A stretch of 18,516 nucleotides of DNA from DATHSN01 sp035464115 (GTDB taxonomy: Bacteria > Actinomycetota > Acidimicrobiia > Acidimicrobiales > SKKL01), in contig DATHSN010000378.1 in NCBI GenBank assembly GCA_035464115.1, positions 1 to 18,516 of the forward strand, written 5' to 3'. Below are positions 1-6,607 of this stretch, in pieces (positions within the stretch are counted from its first letter, which is position 1; every line of letters begins with the position of its first letter). The notes below the pieces were generated by a model. It was given only the letters and a program-made list of their open reading frames with translations. It did no database searches and was not told where the DNA came from. The position numbers were made by a program, and so were the translations under genes.

Positions 1-556
1 GGGAATCGAGCGCCAGGGCGGCCGCGAGCGCGGGGATGGCGAACACCGCGAACGTGCCGCACGCGGTGACGATCGCGGCGGCGGTGGCCGTGTCGTCACG
101 TCGTGCCGAGAGCACCGCGGCGGTGGCGGCCACCGCCTAGACCCCGCAGATCGAGAACCCGGCGTCCACAAGGAGCGGTGTGTGGCCGGTCATCCCGGCG
201 CGCGCTGCCACCGCTCGGATGACCACGAACGACACCGCGACCACGCCCACGATGAGGATCAGCGCGGGAGCGCCCAACCCCACGACCTGGTCGGCCGAGA
301 TGCGCAGGCCCAGCAGCACCACCCCGACGCGCAGCAGGTGCTTGGCGGCGATGCCGAGTCCGGGCGCGGCCACGGCGGGGACGCCGACGGTGTTGCCGAG
401 CGCCATCCCCACGACCAGCCCGAGGATGAGCGGCGAGATGGTCGAGGCGCGCGCATCGAGGGCGATGAGCGCGGCCGACACCGCGAGCGCGGCGGCGACG
501 CCGACGACCCACGTGCCCCGCACGGCCCTGTCACCCGTCGTCGCCGCGTCCGACAC
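1..556 (-). pseudogene. YeiH/UPF0324-family membrane protein, interrupted by in-frame amber codon, 3' end outside window
   Basis: This is a multi-pass membrane protein of the YeiH/UPF0324 family, sometimes called putative sulfate exporters; the true substrate is uncertain. The GTG start at 554-556 is preceded on the minus strand by a purine-rich AGGGGGGG ribosome site. The first 139 codons read cleanly through several hydrophobic helices to the family motif FSICGV, and then meet TAG at 137-139. Translation beyond the stop continues in the same frame to the window edge (AVAATAAVLSARR, then FAVFAIPALAAAL), as expected for the family, with no other stop. One base change (for example TCG Ser to TAG) explains the interruption. 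Family members are usually above 300 residues, so the open part is under half a protein. It is either a recent pseudogene, a sequencing error, or a suppressed amber codon. Confidence 0.75.
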
Positions 557-577
557 GTCCCCCCCTCGCGGAGCCGG

Positions 578-583
578 AGCGTA
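578..583 (-). promoter_or_regulatory. Possible -10 box (TACGCT) of the YeiH-family gene
   Basis: The minus strand reads TACGCT, matching the actinobacterial TANNNT -10 pattern. It would give a leader of roughly 15 nt that contains the purine-rich ribosome site. There is no convincing -35 element. This is prediction from pattern only. Confidence 0.3.
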
Positions 584-658
584 GCGGCCACCGGGCGCGC
601 CGGACCCGGGCGACGCGAGCCGCCCGGGTCCGATGCGCAGGTGCCGGTCGTGCCGGTG

Positions 659-1777
659 TCAGTCGTGCCGGTGGACGATGACCGACCGGGCGACCTCGCC
701 CGACCCCATCGCCGCGAACGCCTCGTTCACGTCGGCCACGTCGATCTCGCGCGAGATCAGCTCGTCGAGCTTGAGCTCACCCGTGCGGTACAGCTCGAGC
801 AGCGCGGGCACGTCGTCGCGCACGTTGGACGACCCGTACCAGCAGCCCCGGACCTGCTTGGCGGTGTAGAGGAACGTGAACCCGGCGTGGAGGTTCAAGA
901 ACACGTCCATGCGGGGCACGCCCACGAGGATGACCTGGCCGCCCGGGCGGGCCAGGTTCACCGCCTGCTCCATGGTGGCCCCGAGGCCGATCACCTCGAA
1001 CGTGGCGTCGGCGCCCCGACCGCCGGTGAGCTCCATGACCTTGGCCTGGACGACGTCGGCGCCCTCGGAGGCGTTGATGGTGTGGGTGGCGCCGAACTCC
1101 TTGGCCATCTCGAGCTTGGAGTCGAACATGTCGATGGCGATGATCGTGCTGGCGCCCTCGATGCGGGCGCCCTGGATCACGTTGAGGCCCACGCCGCCGC
1201 AGCCGATGACCGCCACCGAGTCGCCGGGGCGCAGGTCGGCGGTGTTGCGGGCCGCGCCGACCCCGGTGAGCACGCCGCAGCCGATGAGCGCGGCGACCTT
1301 CAGGGGCACGTCGTCGCCGATCTTCACCGCCGAGATCGCCGGGACGATGGTCTCGTCGGAGTACGTGCCGCACATCGCCATCTGGGCCAGCTCGCCGTCG
1401 GCGGTCGACAGGCGCTTGGTGCCGTCGATGAGCCCGCCGAGGGCCTGGGCGGCCGCCTTCTCGCACAAGAACCCCTGGCCCCGGGTGCAGTAGAAGCACT
1501 CGCCGCAGCTGGGCACGAACGACAGCACCACGTGGTCGCCCTCGGCGAGGGTGGTGACGCCGGGCCCGACCTCGGTGACGATGCCGGCGCCCTCGTGGCC
1601 GAGCACGATCGGCGTGGGCAGCGGGATCGTGCCGTTCTGGACCGACAGGTCGGAGTGGCACACCCCGGAGGCGATGACCTTCACCCGGACCTCGCCCTCC
1701 TGGGGCGCGGCGACCGTGATGTCGTCACGGACGGTGAGCGGTGCGTCGACGGCGTTCAGGACGGCGGCACGGGCCAT
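659..1777 (-). CDS. Zinc-dependent alcohol dehydrogenase (class III-like medium-chain dehydrogenase)
   Basis: A 372-residue medium-chain, NAD-linked zinc alcohol dehydrogenase. Catalytic zinc ligands are visible as C40 (GVCHSD), H61-E62 (GHEGAG) and C167 (IGCGVLTG). The structural zinc lobe carries C91, C94, C97 and C105 (CGECFYC plus LCE). The Rossmann motif GCGGVG lies at 192-197, and an Asp at the end of the second strand (IIAIDMF) favours NAD over NADP. The closest look is to class III/NDMA-type enzymes common in mycobacteria, which oxidise primary alcohols or thiol-bound formaldehyde; the substrate cannot be read from sequence. The ATG start is supported by GAGGGG at 1784-1789, six bases upstream. 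It is a single-gene unit, with palindromes in its upstream region. Confidence 0.93.
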   Translation of the reverse strand: MARAAVLNAVDAPLTVRDDITVAAPQEGEVRVKVIASGVCHSDLSVQNGTIPLPTPIVLGHEGAGIVTEVGPGVTTLAEGDHVVLSFVPSCGECFYCTRGQGFLCEKAAAQALGGLIDGTKRLSTADGELAQMAMCGTYSDETIVPAISAVKIGDDVPLKVAALIGCGVLTGVGAARNTADLRPGDSVAVIGCGGVGLNVIQGARIEGASTIIAIDMFDSKLEMAKEFGATHTINASEGADVVQAKVMELTGGRGADATFEVIGLGATMEQAVNLARPGGQVILVGVPRMDVFLNLHAGFTFLYTAKQVRGCWYGSSNVRDDVPALLELYRTGELKLDELISREIDVADVNEAFAAMGSGEVARSVIVHRHD

Positions 1778-1851
1778 GGGGTTCCCCTCGGGTTCGGATC
1801 CGGTCGAGGGTCATGGTCGCACCGGCCCGGTCCGGCGGCGAGTCGGTGATC

Positions 1852-1870
1852 GTTCTCAGAACCGGCCGGT
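1852..1870. promoter_or_regulatory. Two overlapping palindromes upstream of the alcohol dehydrogenase
   Basis: GTTCTCAGAAC (1852-1862) is a perfect 5-1-5 inverted repeat, and ACCGGCCGGT (1861-1870) is a perfect 10-bp palindrome sharing two bases with it. They sit about 75-95 bp upstream of the dehydrogenase start, in the gap behind the upstream gene. This is the usual position for an operator of a dimeric repressor or activator. No regulator is named from sequence. Confidence 0.3.
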
Positions 1871-1894
1871 GGGGCGTGGGGTCGGCGGGCGGGA

Positions 1895-1912
1895 GCCCGC
1901 CATCAGGCGGGC
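1895..1912 (-). terminator. Hairpin over the stop codon of the small membrane protein gene
   Basis: GCCCGCC, loop ATCA, GGCGGGC: a perfect 7-bp GC stem enclosing the TGA stop of the upstream minus-strand gene. It has no T tract, as is common in GC-rich actinobacteria, so it is a terminator candidate rather than a classical intrinsic terminator. Confidence 0.4.
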
Positions 1913-2166
1913 GGGAGGCGGCCCGCCTCGCGGTCCTCGCGCTCGGCGGCCCGCACGGCGTAGCCGAACACGATCGACGGCGCGAGCACGGCCGATCCGA
2001 CCAGCAGCGCGGCGATGACGAGGGTGGTGAGCAGATCGGACCACCCGGCGACGAGCCCGATGCCGAACGCCACCATCGCCAGGGCGAACAGGCCGTAGCC
2101 CACCCGCTGGCCGAGCGACACCCAGCGGGCGATGCGGGCCCGGCGGGCCAGCACCGGGTCGGTCAC
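1903..2166 (-). CDS. Small two-helix membrane protein, function unknown
   Basis: An 87-residue protein not recognised as a named family. It has a basic N-terminus (LARRARIARW), two likely transmembrane helices (about residues 22-41 and 47-70) and a charged C-terminal tail (RAAEREDREAGRL). The GTG start overlaps the glycosyltransferase stop by four bases (GTGA), so the two genes are almost certainly translationally coupled. It may be a membrane partner of the glycosyltransferase or an unrelated housekeeping membrane protein; nothing in the sequence decides this. Longer readings in this frame run through the glycosyltransferase gene and are rejected. Confidence 0.72.
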   Translation of the reverse strand: MTDPVLARRARIARWVSLGQRVGYGLFALAMVAFGIGLVAGWSDLLTTLVIAALLVGSAVLAPSIVFGYAVRAAEREDREAGRLPPA

Positions 2167-3191
2167 GGCAGCCACCCGGCGGCGTCGAGCACCGCCCCGA
2201 TCCGCTCGGTGAGCCGATCGAGGGAGAGGTGCGTGCGAGCCACCGAGCGATTGTGCTCCACCAGCTCGTCGTCGGGCGAGGTGAGGAGGGCGTCGACCGC
2301 GGCGATCTCGTCGGGGGCGAACCAGCGGAAGCCCAGCTCGCGCAGCTCGTCGGCGGCGGGGTAGTGGCCGACCAGCGCGGGGCGCCCATGGGTGGCGGCC
2401 TCCACCGGCGGGTTCCCGAAGCCCTCCCACGACGACGGGAACACCACCAGGTCGGCCGCCGCGTAGAAGTCGGCGGGGGTCACGTCGCCCTCGCGCCGCA
2501 CCGGGCACCGGGCCGCGGCGAGGATCCGCTCGAGCTCGTCGCCGTAGCCGTCCTCGGCGGGGCCGACGAGCCAGTAGGTGCCGCCCAGCGCCTCGGTGAC
2601 CGCGACGGCCACGTCGACGCGCTTGCGGGGGATGGCCCGCACGGGATGGACCATGAGGCGCTCGTCGTCGCCGACCCCGAGGCGGGCCCGGGTGGCGGCC
2701 CGGTCGCCCGGGGGCGGGTCGGGGTCGAAGCCGTTGGGGATGCACGTGGCCGCGATGCCCCGGGAGGCCATCTCGGTGGCGGTGAACCGGTTGATGGTCA
2801 CGTGGCGCCAGGCCGGGTCGTCGGGCGGCAGCTCGGTGACGTGGGCGAAGTGCTCGCGCTGCCACGGGGGATCGTGGTGGTGCAGCAGCGCCGGGCGGTC
2901 ACGCAGGGTCGCGGCCAGGGCCCGCGTCGCCGGGAGGTTCATCGGGATGGTGAGCGCGTTCTCGACCACCACCAGGTCGACGTCGGCCAGCGCGGCCTCG
3001 ATCTCGCCGGGCGACGGGGGCTCGGCGGCCCCGAGCGCCAGGCCGGGCACCGTGCGGTCGACCGGGCCCTCGCCGGCGACGGTGACGGTGTCCCACCCGA
3101 GCGCCTCGAGCGAGTGCCGCCACGTGTCGGCCACGATCGAGACGCCGTCGGTGAGCCCGAGGCGGAACGAGACGATCGCGCAGCGCGACAC
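2163..3191 (-). CDS. GT-B fold glycosyltransferase (GT4-like)
   Basis: A 342-residue retaining GT-B glycosyltransferase. The N-terminal domain opens with the glycine loop RLGLTDGVS (10-18). The C-terminal domain has the nucleotide-sugar region PVRAIPRKRVD (183-193), with R and K expected to contact the donor diphosphate, and the E-x7-E signature in SSWEGFGNPPVEA (E256 and E264). These support transfer from a nucleotide sugar, but neither donor nor acceptor can be named. The HHHDPPWQRE stretch near 104-113 suits the acceptor side. The GTG start at 3189-3191 is chosen over an upstream ATG because it begins the Rossmann strand and follows GGGAGA at good spacing; the upstream 40 residues look non-coding. 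It sits 25 bp after DUF5317 and overlaps the next small membrane gene. Confidence 0.88.
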   Translation of the reverse strand: MSRCAIVSFRLGLTDGVSIVADTWRHSLEALGWDTVTVAGEGPVDRTVPGLALGAAEPPSPGEIEAALADVDLVVVENALTIPMNLPATRALAATLRDRPALLHHHDPPWQREHFAHVTELPPDDPAWRHVTINRFTATEMASRGIAATCIPNGFDPDPPPGDRAATRARLGVGDDERLMVHPVRAIPRKRVDVAVAVTEALGGTYWLVGPAEDGYGDELERILAAARCPVRREGDVTPADFYAAADLVVFPSSWEGFGNPPVEAATHGRPALVGHYPAADELRELGFRWFAPDEIAAVDALLTSPDDELVEHNRSVARTHLSLDRLTERIGAVLDAAGWLP

Positions 3192-3202
3192 GTCGATCTC
3201 CC

Positions 3203-3226
3203 GTCGGCCCGGCTCGTCAGGCCGAC
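3203..3226 (-). repeat. Intergenic inverted repeat between DUF5317 gene and glycosyltransferase gene
   Basis: GTCGGCC (3203-3209) and GGCCGAC (3220-3226) form a perfect 7-bp stem with a 10-nt loop. The loop contains the DUF5317 stop codon and the structure ends just before the glycosyltransferase ribosome site. It could moderate read-through or translation of the next gene, or be a chance product of GC richness. Confidence 0.3.
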
Positions 3227-3780
3227 ACGGGGGCGTGCAGCTCGGCCGCGAGCAGCTCGCGAGCGGGGATGCCGCCCCGACGGCGCCGCCGGGTGGCGTG
3301 AGCGGCAGCATCGACGAGGCCCACGAGCACCACGAGGTCGCCGAACGACAGCACCGCGCCGATCTCGGGGACGGGGATGCGCTGGCTCAGCACCGCGAGC
3401 GGGGCGGCGTCGTCGACGAGGACGTGCCCCGGCGGCGCCGTGGTGGGGTCGCGGTCGGCGGCGGCGAGGGCATCGGCGTCGAGCGGCACCGCGCCGTTGA
3501 GGAGGAGCGGCGCCAGCCGCAGGAGCAGCCCCACCGCCACGACGCCCATCCCCGGCAGGTGGAGGTTGGCCACCGCGGCGGCGACGAGCAGCGCCAACGA
3601 GGTGGCGAGCGCGATCTCGGGCGCCGGGGGCGCGGTGATCGCCACCGCCAGCCAGATGCCGAGGCCGCCCACGAGCAACGGGAGCTTGCGCACCCGCACC
3701 GAGCGCAGGCGGTGCAGCCGACCACCGCGAGCGATGCCGAGCAGGGCACCGCACACCAGGGCCACCAGCGCGAGGATCAC
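3217..3780 (-). CDS. DUF5317 family membrane protein
   Basis: A 187-residue membrane protein resembling DUF5317: a short N-terminal helix (MILALVALVCGALLGIARGG), an RLHRLRSVRVRKLPLLVGG loop, further helices, an extracytoplasmic segment, then the characteristic C-terminal half with IPVPEIGAVLSFGDLVVLVG. It ends in a basic tail (ATRRRRRGG). Family function is unknown. The GTG start lies 6 nt after a TAGAGT box with no ribosome site, suggesting a leaderless transcript that begins this gene and continues into the glycosyltransferase. The dehydrogenase upstream ends 38 bp away, so read-through from it is also possible. Confidence 0.8.
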   Translation of the reverse strand: MILALVALVCGALLGIARGGRLHRLRSVRVRKLPLLVGGLGIWLAVAITAPPAPEIALATSLALLVAAAVANLHLPGMGVVAVGLLLRLAPLLLNGAVPLDADALAAADRDPTTAPPGHVLVDDAAPLAVLSQRIPVPEIGAVLSFGDLVVLVGLVDAAAHATRRRRRGGIPARELLAAELHAPVSA

Positions 3781-3786
3781 GCCCCG

Positions 3787-3792
3787 ACTCTA
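3787..3792 (-). promoter_or_regulatory. Predicted -10 box (TAGAGT) of leaderless DUF5317 transcript
   Basis: The minus strand reads TAGAGT followed by six bases and then the GTG start. This spacing puts the predicted transcription start on the start codon. There is no clear -35 hexamer. Confidence 0.5.
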
Positions 3793-3818
3793 CGGGCGCG
3801 ATCGAGCGTGATCGGGGA

Positions 3819-4613
3819 TCAGCGTGACCGTGGCGCGATGCCGCGCAGCAGCACGTTCGCCACCCGCTGCGGGGTCTCGGCCAGGACCGCGAACGGTGCG
3901 GCCCGGCGGGGCAGCCGCACCCGGCGCCGATCGCGCTCGACGGCGTCGACCACCGCGTCGGCCACGTCGTGGCGGTCGACGTCGGTCAGCAGCTGCAGCC
4001 GGCCGAAGCGACGGAACGACCGGCCGGTCGGCGGGTGGCCGGTGACGTGGTCGAGCATCTCGGTGGGCACGGGGCCGAGCTCGACGGCGGTGAGCCCGAC
4101 GGGAAGGCCGCGCAGCTCGAGCTCGAGGCCCGCGGTGAACCGGCTGAGCCCGGCCTTGGTGGTGGCGTAGTCGACCAGACCCGGGAGGGTGACCACCGAC
4201 GCCATCGACGACACGTTCACCACGTGGCCGCCGCCCCGCTCCACCATCCGGGGCAGCACGTCGCGGCAGAGCCGCACGGGGGTGAGCAGGTTGAGCTGGT
4301 ACATCGCCGCCATGTCGTCGTGGTCGGCGGCGAGCGCATCGCCGGCGAGGTCGACGCCCGCGTTGTTCACCAGCACGTCGACCGGGCCCGCCTCGCGCTC
4401 GACCCGCGCGACGAGGTCGGCCACGGTGGCGCGGTCGGTGAGGTCGGCGGGGTGGGCGGTGCCCCCGAGGCGGTCGGCCAGCGCGGCGATGGCGTCGCCG
4501 GAGCGGGCGACGAGGGCGACGGTGGCTCCCGCCGCCGCGGCGCGCTCGGCGATGGCCTCGCCGATCCCGCGGGAGGCACCGGTGATGAGCACACGTCGTC
4601 CGTCGAGTCGCAC
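3819..4613 (-). CDS. Short-chain dehydrogenase/reductase (SDR)
   Basis: A 264-residue classical SDR. It has the cofactor motif TGASRGIG (11-18), structural NNAG (83-86), active-site Asn N108, Ser S136 (NVSSMAS), and the Y149-x3-K153 pair (YATTKAG). Arg37 after the second strand (VARSGD) suggests NADP(H) preference, which is an inference. The C-terminal extension (residues 200-264) is basic and may approach the membrane. Substrate is unknown; lipid or ketoacyl reduction is plausible given the divergent EchA6-like gene. The GTG start at 4611-4613 begins immediately before the first strand and lies six bases after a TACCGT box, implying a leaderless mRNA. Confidence 0.9.
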   Translation of the reverse strand: MRLDGRRVLITGASRGIGEAIAERAAAAGATVALVARSGDAIAALADRLGGTAHPADLTDRATVADLVARVEREAGPVDVLVNNAGVDLAGDALAADHDDMAAMYQLNLLTPVRLCRDVLPRMVERGGGHVVNVSSMASVVTLPGLVDYATTKAGLSRFTAGLELELRGLPVGLTAVELGPVPTEMLDHVTGHPPTGRSFRRFGRLQLLTDVDRHDVADAVVDAVERDRRRVRLPRRAAPFAVLAETPQRVANVLLRGIAPRSR

Positions 4614-4619
4614 GGCGAC

Positions 4620-4625
4620 ACGGTA
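4620..4625 (-). promoter_or_regulatory. Predicted -10 box (TACCGT) of leaderless SDR transcript
   Basis: The minus strand reads TACCGT, six bases, then GTG. It matches TANNNT, and no ribosome site fits between it and the start. It is eight bases from the opposing -10 box of the crotonase gene. Confidence 0.5.
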
Positions 4626-4633
4626 GGGGCCAG

Positions 4634-4639
4634 TACGGT
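4634..4639 (+). promoter_or_regulatory. Predicted -10 box (TACGGT) of leaderless crotonase transcript
   Basis: TACGGT is followed by seven bases and then the GTG start, the same geometry as the opposing dehydrogenase promoter. The two start codons are only 33 bp apart, so polymerase binding at one should exclude the other. Confidence 0.5.
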
Positions 4640-4646
4640 CCCGGAC

Positions 4647-5375
4647 GTGATCCACGTCGACGCAGACGGCCCGGTGGGTGGGCTCATCATCGATCGCCAG
4701 CACGTCCGCAACGCGGTCGACGCCGACGCGCTCGTCGAGCTGCGGGCCGGGCTCGACCAGCTCGTCGCCGCCGACGTGCGGGTGGTGGTCCTGTCGGGGG
4801 CGGGCGGCCACTTCTGCGCCGGCGCCGACCTCTCGACCCTCGAAGACCGCGCCTTCACGGTGCTGCTCCGCGAGGTGCTCGACCGGATCGCCGGTGCGCC
4901 GGTGCCGGTCATCGCCGCGCTCGAGGGTGCGGCGCTCGGCCTCGGGACCCAGCTGGCCATCAGCTGCGACCTGCGCACCGCCACCGCCGACGCCCAGATG
5001 GGCATCCCCGCCGGCCGGCTGGGGCTGATGGTCGACCACGAGACCGTCGCCCGCCTGTCGCTCCTCGCCGGCCACGGCACCGCCCAGGCGATGCTGCTCG
5101 GCGCCGAGGTGGTCCGTGGCGCCGACGCCCACCGTGTGGGCCTGGTGCAGCGGATCGGCACGGTCGACGACGCCCGCGAGTGGGCGTCGGCCATCGCCCG
5201 GCTCGCCCCGCTGGCGGTGGGCGGGCACAAGGTGTCGCTCGCCGCCGCCGCTCGCGGCGATCGCGCCGCGCCCGAGGCGCGGGCTGCGTTCGACCGGGCG
5301 TGGGCCAGCGCCGACCTGCGCGAGGGCATCGCCGCCTTCCACGAGCGCCGCCCGCCTGCGTTCGAGGGGCGCTGA
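4647..5375 (+). CDS. echA6: EchA6-like crotonase, probably non-hydratase acyl-CoA binding protein
   Basis: A 242-residue crotonase-fold protein. The oxyanion-hole segments are present: HFCAGADL (55-62) and EGAALGLGTQLA (93-104). However, the two glutamates that perform hydration in true enoyl-CoA hydratases are replaced by Q102 and A122 (IPAGRLGL). Length, the CDLR segment, GHGTAQAMLLGAE and the end RPPAFEGR all resemble mycobacterial EchA6 as I recall it. EchA6 is reported as a non-catalytic carrier of acyl-CoA toward fatty-acid elongation. Here the role is inferred: acyl-CoA binding without hydration. Its divergent neighbour is an SDR. The start is chosen for the -10 geometry and because it begins the first strand. 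It could still catalyse another crotonase reaction. Confidence 0.85.
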   Translation: MIHVDADGPVGGLIIDRQHVRNAVDADALVELRAGLDQLVAADVRVVVLSGAGGHFCAGADLSTLEDRAFTVLLREVLDRIAGAPVPVIAALEGAALGLGTQLAISCDLRTATADAQMGIPAGRLGLMVDHETVARLSLLAGHGTAQAMLLGAEVVRGADAHRVGLVQRIGTVDDAREWASAIARLAPLAVGGHKVSLAAAARGDRAAPEARAAFDRAWASADLREGIAAFHERRPPAFEGR

Positions 5376-5380
5376 GCGCC
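5368..5380 (+). terminator. Weak stop-codon hairpin after the EchA6-like gene
   Basis: GGCGC, TGA, GCGCC: a perfect 5-bp stem with the stop codon as loop. It lies in the 48-bp gap between converging genes. There is no T tract, and the stem is short, so it may be chance. Confidence 0.2.
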
Positions 5381-5423
5381 GCTCGCTCCGCGCAGGAACG
5401 TGGGGCGGGGCGCGGATCGGTGC

Positions 5424-5957
5424 TCAGGTGAGCGGAGCGGTGAGGGGGGCGCCGGACAGCATGAGGGCGGCGCAGCGCGCGGCGCGGCGACCGTCGGACC
5501 AGTCGACCGGGCTCGGCGCCAACACCACGTAGTCGAGGGACGACTCGGCCCACGGCTCGCCGACGGCGGCCTCGAAGGCGGCGAGGCACGCCCGATCGGC
5601 CGCCTCGGCCACCAGCGTCCGGCCCGGCCACGCGTCGTCTGGTCCGCCGAGCTCGACGAGGGCGATGACCTGCAGGTCGTGCGGCGTCGAGCAGGCCACC
5701 CGGTCGACGAAGCGGGCCCCGGTGAACGAGTCCTCCGCGCCGACCAGGCAGTCACCGACCTCGGTGCGGCCGGCGAGCACCCGCTCGGCGGCGACGGTGG
5801 TGGTCGTGGTCACGGGGGCCGCCGCGACCGCCGCGCCGTTCGCCGCGCCGTCCGCCGCGCTCGAGGCCGACGGCTCGGCCGCGTACTCGGCGCAGCCGGC
5901 GGCGAGCGCCGCCGCGGTGACCAGCACCCCCACGAGGCGACGGGCCCGGGCGGTCAT
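5424..5957 (-). CDS. Septum-formation-domain lipoprotein (second of a tandem pair)
   Basis: A 177-residue predicted lipoprotein. The signal peptide MTARARRLVG plus hydrophobic core ends in the lipobox ALAAGC with C22 as the lipidated residue. A low-complexity Ala/Thr linker (PVTTTTTVA) follows, then a domain resembling the Septum_form family (PF13845). That domain shows VGDC (C70), ACSTPHDLQV (C89), RACLAAFEAAVG (C124) and a late DGRRAARC (C162). The four domain cysteines probably form two disulfides outside the membrane. Family members in actinobacteria are annotated for septum formation, but the biochemical role is not established. The ATG overlaps the upstream paralog's stop (ATGA), so it is coupled to it. 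Confidence 0.82.
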   Translation of the reverse strand: MTARARRLVGVLVTAAALAAGCAEYAAEPSASSAADGAANGAAVAAAPVTTTTTVAAERVLAGRTEVGDCLVGAEDSFTGARFVDRVACSTPHDLQVIALVELGGPDDAWPGRTLVAEAADRACLAAFEAAVGEPWAESSLDYVVLAPSPVDWSDGRRAARCAALMLSGAPLTAPLT

Positions 5958-6607
5958 CCGGCGATCCCCACCGGGGCGACGAGCGGGGCGCCGGCGAGGT
6001 CGACGACCGCGCACACCACGTGGCGGTCACCGGCCCGCCAGGCCGCCGCCGGCGGGCGGAGGTGGACGATCTCGAGCCCCGACGTGGCGTAGGGGCGGCC
6101 GAGCGCGGCTTCGAACGCGCCGAAGCAGCGCTGGTCGGCGGCGGCCCGCACCGCGTCGTCGCCCGGGAACGGGGCGTCGGCACGATCGTCGAGGGCGAGC
6201 ACGGCGTACACCTCACCATCGTGGGCCACGTCGCACGGCACCGTCTCGATGCTCGTCACGAGGGCGGCGTCGGGGTCGCGGAGCGCAGCGTCGACGATGC
6301 AGTCGCCCACGGCCAGGTCGAGCCCGTCGGCGGGCGCGTCGCCCCCGGCGTCGCCGTCGTCGGCCGCCGCGGCCTCGGAGGTGGTGGTGACGGGGGCGGA
6401 CGTCGTCGTCGCCGCGGGTCCGGCAGTCGCGTCGGTCGGATCGACGTCGGGCGCGTCAGGGGCGACCGTCGTGGCCGGTGCGACGGCGGTGCCGGACGGT
6501 TCGGGTGACGACGTCGGATCGTCGGCGGTCCCGGCGCCGCACGCGGCGAGCCACAGACCGGCGACGATCAGTACGCCGGCAGCAGCAGGTCGACGTAGAA
6601 GAAGCAC
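5954..6607 (-). CDS. Septum-formation-domain lipoprotein (first of a tandem pair)
   Basis: A 217-residue predicted lipoprotein, paralogous to the next gene. From the GTG at 6605-6607 the protein starts VLLLRRPAAAGVLIVAGLWL and reaches the lipobox WLAAC with C23. A long Asp/Thr/Pro linker (about 24-97) precedes the Septum_form-like domain: VGDC (C103), PCDVAHDGEV (C125), QRCFGAFEAALG (C161), RAGDRHVVC (C199). The cysteine pattern matches its partner. The chosen start overlaps the sortase gene by 40 bp; there is no clear ribosome site, but it is the only start I found that gives a compact signal peptide. Longer starts add an arginine-rich run lying inside the sortase gene. Start confidence is moderate. 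Confidence 0.78.
   Translation of the reverse strand: MLLLRRPAAAGVLIVAGLWLAACGAGTADDPTSSPEPSGTAVAPATTVAPDAPDVDPTDATAGPAATTTSAPVTTTSEAAAADDGDAGGDAPADGLDLAVGDCIVDAALRDPDAALVTSIETVPCDVAHDGEVYAVLALDDRADAPFPGDDAVRAAADQRCFGAFEAALGRPYATSGLEIVHLRPPAAAWRAGDRHVVCAVVDLAGAPLVAPVGIAG

Noticed and set aside
182..1849. Long plus-strand open frame (over 550 codons) opposite the YeiH-family and alcohol dehydrogenase genes
   Set aside because: Its translation is His/Asp/Arg/Gly-rich low complexity, typical of an antisense frame in GC-rich DNA, and the minus strand holds a gene with a full set of zinc ligands.
2229..4170. Plus-strand open frames across the glycosyltransferase, DUF5317 and SDR genes
   Set aside because: No domain or membrane pattern; composition is that of a reverse-complement shadow.
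4614..5342. Extension of the SDR reading frame upstream through the crotonase gene
   Set aside because: The extra part is antisense to a clear crotonase, and the family start matches the GTG at 4611-4613 with its -10 box.
5376..5423. Possible small gene between the crotonase and the septum-domain lipoprotein
   Set aside because: Only 48 bases between converging stops; nothing beyond a weak hairpin.
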